Part shown: piece by piece, positions 56,300 through 64,000 of the stretch
How positions within the stretch are numbered: position 1 is the stretch's first letter
How the letters are laid out: each line of letters opens with the position of its first letter
Assembly (NCBI GenBank): GCA_021464415.1
Contig: JAKCWG010000782.1
Span: 124,001 to 188,000 of the forward strand
Direction: 5' to 3'
Origin: Lonicera japonica
Taxonomy: Eukaryota > Streptophyta > Magnoliopsida > Dipsacales > Caprifoliaceae
DNA length: 64,000 nt
Made by a program: the position numbers and the translations under genes
The notes under the pieces: generated by a model
The model's input: only the letters and a program-made list of their open reading frames with translations
Databases searched by the model: none
What the model was told of the DNA's origin: nothing

Positions 56300-57450
56300 T
56301 TAATCCTTACAAGAATAAAACTCAAAGACATGCCTAACTATAAGTCTCCGTTGTAAGTTGTTTCACTTCATAAGGCAAAAAAGTGAGCTAGGCGTAAAGA
56401 AATATCAATAATATCAATACTCAAATAAATGCAAAAATTATATCTCTCTCCCTCAAAATATTCCTACTTTACTACTCCCACATACATTATCCCCCTTCAT
56501 CTCTCCCTCCCTTTTGTCATAGGAATAGACTAAGTAATGAGTATAAAAAGTAGTAAAACATGGAGAACAAGATTTATGCAAAGCAAATAATATCAATTAA
56601 CGCAAATAGCATATCATGTTCAAGCAAAGAGATTCTCGCTCCAATAATCTCAAAACCTTCTAGCTTAAACCTCGAAAAAACCTTTCATTACCAATTCTCA
56701 ACTTCCCATGGATTTGATTTAGGGTTTCGAGAACAACATTGCCCAAAAAAATTATTTAGCACAAATAGTCGACATGCATTGCTATGTAACATGTATCAAA
56801 TCTGAAATTTAGGTTCAAAAACATATGATTTTTATTAACATGATACATGTACTATGCATATAACAATTCATCAACAATTTAGCTTATATACACCAAGCAA
56901 CATAGAGTATAAGTATATATCTCATTATGCTAAGAATATGGATCATACAAAGCGCTATCGAATAATTATGAGTTTTGAAACACTTGTGCATCCATATACA
57001 AGAAAATTTAGAAAGCCTCTAAACCATTATTTTTCAACTAATCCTCCCTCAAAAGCAATGTTTTTCTCTTAAAAACATGTAATTTGCAATCGAACTTATG
57101 ATATTTTTGGGCATGCATTATATCTTTTCAATGGAGGCCTTCTCCCCTAGTGGAGGCTGACTATTTTCATTTTGGTAACTTTCGGTTATCCTTTCACTAT
57201 GGTAGCCCTTTTTTTATCTGATCCCCTCTACATTTTGTTCCCACATGCTTGTCTTTTAATTTTTCACTCAAAATAACATCACCAAAATCTTACTGCATTA
57301 ATCATAATGGTTTCTTAGACTTTCTTTCCCTAAATAAACAATATATGGGAGGTTCTAAAGTTTCAAATTAAAAGCAAAAGCTTAAACACATGTAATTACC
57401 CAATATGCATTAATGTAGATCATGCAGTATAGTGTGTGGGATACACAAAA
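56300..57450 (-). repeat. Diverged direct repeat, partner of 50.27-51.18 kb
   Basis: See the partner for shared landmarks. Lies on the gag-proximal side of the copia pol remnant. Short tandem ATTATCAAATTATCAAAGCAT copies follow at about 57,480-57,575. Confidence 0.55.
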
Positions 57451-57832
57451 ACTCTTATGTGATTAAAACAACTTGCTACCAGTATCAAATTATCAAAGCA
57501 TAATAACTTGCTACCAATTATCAAATTATCAAAGCATAATAACTTATTACCAGTTATCGAATTGTCAAAGCATTATGCACATATATCTCCAAATTAAATA
57601 TTTTAAATATGAAAATCTAGAGATATCCGAAAATAAAAAGCAGTTACAATCACATGCATGCAAGTAATGGGTTTTTCAAAATATATAGGCAATTATTGCA
57701 ATCGAAAGTCCACACTCAAAATCCACTTTACGTCAGTACCTATACAATGACTAAAACCTACCGAAATAAAAAAAACTCACCTAGTATAGCCATCCATCTA
57801 ACGAATCATAAGCTAGGCGGACTCCCTAACAC

Positions 57833-60724
57833 CTAAGTAGATGCAATAATCCCTTTTGGGACCCAAATCTTCCTAATCCATGGAGTCATGTCTTTCTTGG
57901 GTACCTCACTATCCAAAACCCTAATGTTCTTGTTTTTCTTATTGTTCCCTCTCAATTTAGGTTTAGGTCTAGGAATTGGAACATTTTTTGACATCTTCAA
58001 AGCTTCCCAAGAAAACTCTCTCAAGTGACCTATCCTCTCACAACATTCACACAAAAAAGGTTGCGGGAGTGTGTGTATACACACCAAAAGGTATCACTTG
58101 ATTTTCAAGAACTTTCGAATGAAAAACTTTTGAATAAATAAATTTTTAAGTAAAAACTTGTTTTCCTGTTTCGGCGTTCTTGGCTTTGTTTGGAACTTGA
58201 GGAATTATATTAATGAAAGTTTTAAACTTACAAGAACTAACACCATTGAAACTTGAATTTTGGGGAGCGGTCTTAACAAATATGGTCTTTTGCTTGCTTT
58301 TTAACATCAAAATTTAAAAATCAAAGTCATTCTTTATTATTTTCACTCTTTTGATTTAAAAGCATAAATTCAAGTTTCTTAAAACTAGTTTCTAGCCCAA
58401 CTTTAACTGTTAAAGCATTTTCAAGTTGTTGAGTTAGATCGCAAACGTATTTTCAAGTTGGTGAATTTTATCCTCATACTCTAAATTTGTATTTTTTTAA
58501 AGAAGTAATTAGACCAAGACAATTTTCCTTTTCATTCTCAAGTTGTCTATTTTTAAAAAAAAATCAGTCTTCTCGGCCTTTGAATTTTCAAAACTTGTTT
58601 TATCATTTTTAAATCGATTATCTCTTTTTCAAAAAAAATGTGTTTTGGATGCAAGTTTTGAATTTTTCACAAAAAGTTTTTAACATTCTGGTAAAAGAGC
58701 GTGATAGGCCAATTGAAGATTCAGAAAGTCTTTCTCGTCATCAGAAAGTGAATTATTGAAAATCTCTTCATTCACTTCTTCTAAGGAATATTTTGCAAAA
58801 GCTAAATATTCATGAGATTCTTTTTTAGTGTTTGAATTTTTCTCATCATCACTAAGAGTGGCATGCATACCTTTTTTGCCAAACTCTTTCTCTAATATCC
58901 TAATCCTAGTAGGGCATTCAAAATCTTTATGAGCTCTATCCTAATACTCAAAGCAATTCTCACATGATTGGGGTTTATTCTCTATATTCTTTTTTTCCAA
59001 TTTCTCAAAATTTTGTCCACCATTGCCCGATTTTTTATTTAACTTCATGAATTTATTAAAATTACATGCAAAATTAGCTATTTCATATAAATCAAACATA
59101 GAGCATTCATTAAATCCAGCTATGTTTTTCATCTTTAGCTCTGTTGGTGCGGAAAACTAGAGCTAGTTTATTTCGACATCACATGTCAAATGATTATGGT
59201 TATATTGACTTGTGCAGAACAAACAAAAATGAAGTAATCACCAACAATGTCGAATGAGACAAAGATATGGAGAGGAGGTTCACCCTATATGAAAATATAG
59301 GTTAGTCATCCTCTATGGAATAGAGCTAGAAGCTCGGGTAGCTTTGTATTATAATAGTTGGACTAATGTTTACAAACTTACAAACTCTCTCTCTAGATAT
59401 CATATCCTCACAATATCACAACAAGAGAAGGCTAAACCACCCAGAGTTTAATCTCTCTAACTTAGGATCTCTGAAGCGGGCTTGGAGCTCTGTTTCTCTG
59501 TATCTCACACTTATGGTAAATGTTTGATTGTCCTTGGTTGTTGGAGTGTATTCAGTGCTCTTCCCCCCTCCCAAAATCAAATGCTTCTTCTATATGTATA
59601 TGACTGAGAAGAAAACGTGTTAAGGAGCTCTGGGAGTAGGTTGTGGCCATCCCCTGATCATCACTCCTTCTTATATTGCTTTTCCATAAATTCTGGCGCG
59701 TTGCATGCAATGGGTGAGCATTTAATGAAGTTGAGGGAGGTTCTGCTGCATCAGTGGAGATAGTAGTAGTCGCCCATGCTGCCCATACTTTCTCTGACAT
59801 GGTAGTTGGCCAGGGAGCTTCAGAGCTCGTCAGAAGAGTTCTGACGTTCAAGCTCCGTAGTTTGAATCACAAAAATAAATCTTTAAGTTGGACATCCATA
59901 CTCTGGCCTCTAGGTGGAGCTTCTGAGCCCCCTTCTTCAAACTGTTTGGGTTGCCAACATGGATGGCCAGGTGCCCCCTCGTGATTGGCCTAACCACACT
60001 GGACCGTTGTGAACCTGCTTGGCCCAAAAGCTGACGAGTCCAGAATTGTGTGGGGCTTGGCTAATTTGACTTGAAACAGCCCAAAGAATTCAAGGCACTT
60101 AGCGGTGATGCACGTTATTTTTCGGCCAAATTCCTTCGTTTAGGTCTCCGAATCCGCGTTTTTACTATTTAAGACGGGTTTTAAATGCGCAATATTTTAC
60201 CACATCAAGCTCTAAATGCAATGATTTGGTCTGCCTTTTTCTTTTGAGTCTTTTATTTTGAAAGGCGTAGTTAAACTCAAAAGTTTGAAAAGAGCCAATC
60301 AATTCGTTTTTTGTTAAGGAATCCAAATCCTTACTTTCTTCAATGGCAGTAATTTTTAGGAAGAACCTATCAGGCAAAGACCATAGAATTTTATTTACAA
60401 TGCAAGATTCAAAAATTATTTGGCCAAGGTTGTAGAGAGAATTTAGTAAGTCTTTGAACTTACTATGAAAAGTATAAAAAGATTCATTTTCTTTTATCGT
60501 AATAGTTTCAAAATATGTCATGAGTTTTTGAATTTTAGAATTTTTCACAGTTGTGCTTCCTTAAAAAATTGTGGTCAAAATATCGCAAGCTTGTTTGGAA
60601 GTAGTACAGTTTGAAATCCTTTTAAACTCTTCCTCAGAATCATGAACCATGATTGCATTCACACCTGAAGAATTAAACTTACTTGCTTTTAATTCCTTAG
60701 TAGTCCACAAGGCTATTGGTTTAA
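57833..60724 (-). pseudogene. Copia-type gag (UBN2 family) split by a solo LTR
   Basis: Minus-strand order: GIKPIALWTTKELKA, a stop, then the UBN2 region (IQKLMTYFETITIKENESF, SKFKDLLNSLYNLGQ, ILWSLPDRFFLKITAIEE), interruption by the solo LTR, then MFDLYEIANFACNFNKFM and a zinc knuckle CENC...H...C with a stop inside. Then charged/coiled text (SDDEKDFLNLQLAYHALL) and, after AT-rich decayed sequence, CECCERIGHLREF and KIWVPKG. This is the gag of SIRE-like copia elements, which forms virus-like particles. Several nonsense codons and frame changes make it inactive. Confidence 0.8.
59142..60207. mobile_element. 1.07-kb solo LTR nested in the copia gag
   Basis: Begins TGTTGGTGCGGAAAACTAG, ends TTTTACCACATCA, with the 5-bp duplication AGCTC at 59137-59141 and 60208-60212. 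Removing the LTR and one AGCTC joins the two gag halves in frame. No coding sequence or PBS. Orientation undetermined. Confidence 0.9.
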
Positions 60725-61040
60725 TTCCATTGTTCACATCTACAACTAAGCCAAGTTATTTTTTACATTGTATAATATATGAGAGCAGTGTATTCATCAG
60801 TGACATAAATCTTTTTTTGTGTGTGTATGTAAACATGGCTTGCATGCTATATGATTTTTTTTTATTATTTTTGGTAACACTGTATAATTCACAGCAACTT
60901 TTAATTGAAATGAAGTTCTTAATTAATACTGTATAAATATGTATTGTTTTATGGGTTTAGTGTTAAAAATTATGTATAAAAATAAGACACATATATTCCC
61001 TTGAAAACATAGCATAAAGCTACAAATTTACAGTGATCGG
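60725..61040. other. AT-rich intergenic DNA
   Basis: No gene recognised; probably the edge of the copia remnant. Confidence 0.4.
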
Positions 61041-61283
61041 CAGCCCATTACTACAAAGTCGGTAGGACGTTATTGAAACATGTTAGATCGGCATCATTGT
61101 GCCGAAAGTAGCTTATATTTTCGGTAATGTCTTGTCGACTAAATTGTATATAATTCGGTAAACTTAGTATGCCGAACAAAGTATTTAGACAAAAAATTTG
61201 GTTGGCTGGCCATTGCTGAATTTTAAAAATCGGCAACTAGGTGCTGAGATCAATATATTTTTTTCTAGTAATACTGTGTCGAT
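61041..61283. mobile_element. Possible CACTA-type non-autonomous fragment
   Basis: Repeated short motifs CGGCA/TGCCGA/TTCGG in both orientations (GATCGGCATC, GTGCCGAAAG, TTTTCGGTAATG, TATGCCGAAC, AATCGGCAAC) resemble subterminal repeats of CACTA elements, and CACAGTATTACTAGAAAAA (inverted) vs CATTACTACAAAGT can be paired as ends. No 3-bp duplication confirmed. Confidence 0.35.
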
Positions 61284-62089
61284 GTTGGTGAAAAAATTAG
61301 GAAAACATTTACCACATTTTTATAATTTCTAAAATCTTGTCACAAATCACAAAGTTACAAAACAAATCAATATTTGAAACATGGATAAAGAGCATAGTGA
61401 GGGAATGATTTGCGTGTGAGAATGAGAGAATTGATTATAGTGTTTTTACTGAAAGAGATCCATGAGATTGAGAGAGTAGGCTAATTTTTTTTAAGCCTTG
61501 GAGTAAGAAAAACAAGTATAAAGTGAAAGAATAAAGTAAAATATTTTAATTATTTTTAGTAGTGGTGTTTTAAGAAATTTTTTTATACTTTTTGTGGTGG
61601 ATTTTAATATGTAGCGTGTGGTGCATCTAGCGGTGTTTTAAAAAATTTATGTACTTTTGTGGTAATTTTTAATTTACAGTAATTTTAAAAACTTTTCTGG
61701 TGTAATTAGAATATCCCTATTTATAAAGAGAAAATTTTAAATCTTCTTCTTTTTTTAAAAGGAAAAAAAAGAGAAAAATTAAAAAAAAAATCTCATGTAA
61801 TTAGAATCTCCCTATTTAATTATAAAGAGAAGACTTTAAATCTTCTTTTTTGTTTTTTTAAAAAAAAAAGAAGAAAGAGAAAAAGGAACGAATCATTAAA
61901 TAAAATAATAAATTAAAAACCATCTTAATTTCCCTACATTTCTTCCTTCAGTGCAAACCAAACAGTAAAGTCCATTCCATCACAATTCTATCTTGAGGAA
62001 AAAAGCTGACGCGTAGACTTGACTTCAAAAATTTCATTAAATCCGTGCTACTTTAATAATGCTCAACCTTTCTTCCTCACCAAGTTAAT
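61284..62089. other. AT-rich intergenic DNA
   Basis: A roughly 100-bp unit recurs at about 61,690-61,790 and 61,795-61,890 (TGTAATTAGAAT.TCCCTATTTA...AAATCTTCTT...AAAAGG/AAGAAAGAG), a diverged tandem duplication. No gene. Confidence 0.5.
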
Positions 62090-62480
62090 TCTAGATTTAT
62101 AAATTTAAAATATCTTTTAATTATTATTTAATTAACTATATTTTTTTAATTAAATAATGATTATCGCATTTGTTATATTATATAATTTGATTAAATATTA
62201 ATGATTAAAATCTAATAGATAGAATGTTTGAATTTAATTTTACTTAATAATATATATGATACAAAAAAACAAATTTGATGATTAGAATATGTCTTACTAG
62301 TAATCAAATATCCTTTTTTGCCTAAAATAAATTTAAGATATATTTTTATGAACTACTTTCATAACAAAAAAAAAATGAATTGTTATAATTTGTATTTGAT
62401 AGTTATTTATAGAATATATAAGTTATATTATTTTTTTTATATAATTCGTGTAATTTTCTAATGTCTAGTAAAATACAAAA
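62090..62480 (+). repeat. Dispersed repeat, inverted copy of TNL1 intron 1 segment
   Basis: Plus strand matches minus strand 16,150-15,720: TCTAGATTTATAAATTTAAA, TTTGATGATTAGAATATG, TTTGCCTAAAATAAATTTAA and ATATATAAGTTATATTATT in the same order. Confidence 0.7.
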
Positions 62481-64000
62481 AGTGAAGTACTTTTCTTAAA
62501 TAAGAATAAGTGATACATTTAAAGGTTTACGAGATATTTCAATTGCCAGTGAACCATGAGTTTATAAAAAAAATTTGTGAGGTTAATAATGAATTTTATG
62601 AATGTGCATTGAAAAAAAAGAAGAAGAAGGTTTATTGTTTGACGAATAAAAAAGAGATGGTATATCGTTGGCATATATAAAACAAATGGGATGGGTTGAA
62701 CGTTTTCGATAAAAAATATGATCGGACGAAGTGCAAGTTTTCTTTTACTAAGTGAGAAGAATATTTTTGTAGATTTATATAAGATTTTCATGTTTTAGTT
62801 TTAGCGACGACGAAAATTAACGTCCTTATAATACATTCAGTAAACTCACTCCTCCACCATTGATGTGAATTCAAAGTTTTTTTGAAAAATAAGTAGAGTT
62901 AGAAGAAAGTATTGTCTTACTGTAGTGTGAAGACTAATTTTGTGGGTCTATTTAAAAACTCACAAATAAAATTAATTAATTTTTGTAAAAAAATAAAAAA
63001 TAAGTTAAAAAATGTAACAAGATATCTTTTACTTTCTATCTTTTTATTAAATTAATATTTTTTTATGTTATTATTAAACGGAGAATTAAGAAAAGAAAAT
63101 GCGAAAGAAAAATAAAGGAACAAAGGTATCAAAGGTAGAAAAAAAAAAAGTATAATCAAAGAAAGGGAAAAGCAGGTTCCGTTCAAAGTAAAATATGTTT
63201 GATTTTTGTCAAAAAGGAAGAAAAGTTATTATGAATGCAATCATCCCGTGGGGTCTTTGATGTAATACTTGGTTGGTGGAATTACCAAGGTGAAAATAGA
63301 AATCAAGCCTAAAAAAGTGGTTTAATTTCTTAATTTTTTTTATTTAAAGATACAAAATTTTTTTAAAAAAATTGAAATTAAGTATACCAATTTTCTTTAG
63401 GCTGTTTTGATGTTTTAATAACCGTAGAATTAAGAGAGAGATTTAAACCTCTTTTAATTTTGTATTTTTTAAAAAAATTAAAAATTGAAATACTGAAAAT
63501 TTCGAAAATTAAAATACCGAACACAAATTATCATGCATTGGAGTAGCTAATCAATTGATTTACCTATATCAAATCTACTACGTATATATATTATACAATA
63601 TTTTTTTGTTTCATTATGTTATGTGCTATATAATATTTTAAAGTTTAATCCTAAAATATTATTTATGTGATTATATATATATATATATATATAAATTTAA
63701 CTAAAGAACAATATGAGATATTATAAGATTTGTAATATATTTATAGTCTAACTCTTGAAACTTGTAACTCGTTTCTTAAGGGTCTATATATTTTAACATC
63801 ATTAGTAAAGTTTAATGTTATCATAATCCATAGGTAAATATTGAATAAAATTTATCTCTTGCCTTGAGATAAAAACACTGAAAATAAAATTAAGTATGTA
63901 CTCAAAAATGAAAATAGGTATATACCAAAAAAATTATAAATAATACATTTTTTTTTCCAAAAAAACTGCATGGTTTGGTTTTGTTTATTTAAAAACTGAA
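62481..64000. other. AT-rich right edge, no gene seen
   Basis: Frames here (for example 62,791-62,519 minus) are low-complexity. (AT)n run at about 63,676-63,692. No NB-ARC or TIR motif before the edge. Confidence 0.5.

Noticed and set aside
62090..64000. A third TNL at the right edge
   Set aside because: Only an intron-like repeat matches; no TIR, NB-ARC or LRR motif could be read before 64,000.
1..64000. tRNA or rRNA genes
   Set aside because: No cloverleaf with A/B boxes or rRNA core was seen; a dedicated scan was not possible.

Overview
The window looks like a plant nuclear genome, almost certainly a eudicot. It carries TIR-NBS-LRR (TNL) immune-receptor genes with the usual TNL exon/intron layout, is AT-rich, and is crowded with LTR retrotransposons, MITEs and Helitrons. 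I cannot name the species. Nothing bacterial, no CRISPR array and no tRNA or rRNA gene was seen.

Layout. 1-3.8 kb: gene and transposon debris on the minus strand (gypsy integrase end, a kinesin-5 motor fragment with a tandemly duplicated exon, a LINE 3' fragment, the start of a PPR gene). 5.3-8.8 kb: MITEs and a composite inverted-repeat element containing an LTR-like insert with eight regularly spaced 18-bp motifs. 10.2-21.0 kb (minus): TNL1, a complete five-exon TNL predicted at 1119 aa. Its 6.1-kb first intron holds a 3.75-kb solo LTR, and its fourth intron holds tiny Helitrons. 21-30.6 kb: no genes; another solo LTR, a hairpin-array MITE and a Mutator-like element. 30,586-42,343: one nearly complete Ty3/gypsy element of the Tat/Retand type (two about 624-bp LTRs, gag-protease, RT-RNase H, a second RNase H, integrase, a 65-bp tandem repeat, and a three-exon antisense gene). 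44.9-48.1 kb (plus): TNL2, a TNL relic with the same exon structure but no TIR exon in reach and three frameshifts. 50-60.7 kb (minus): remains of Ty1/copia DNA, invaded by a hAT-like element and by a solo LTR whose target duplication restores a continuous gag frame when removed. 60.7-64 kb: AT-rich DNA with no gene seen.

The only conventional host gene that looks intact is TNL1. TNL1 and TNL2 are divergent, with 24 kb between the TNL1 start codon and the first recognised TNL2 exon; about half of that is the Tat insertion. All splice models come from reading GT-AG sites and checking phase; no transcript data were available. Domain names come from recognising motifs, not from a search.
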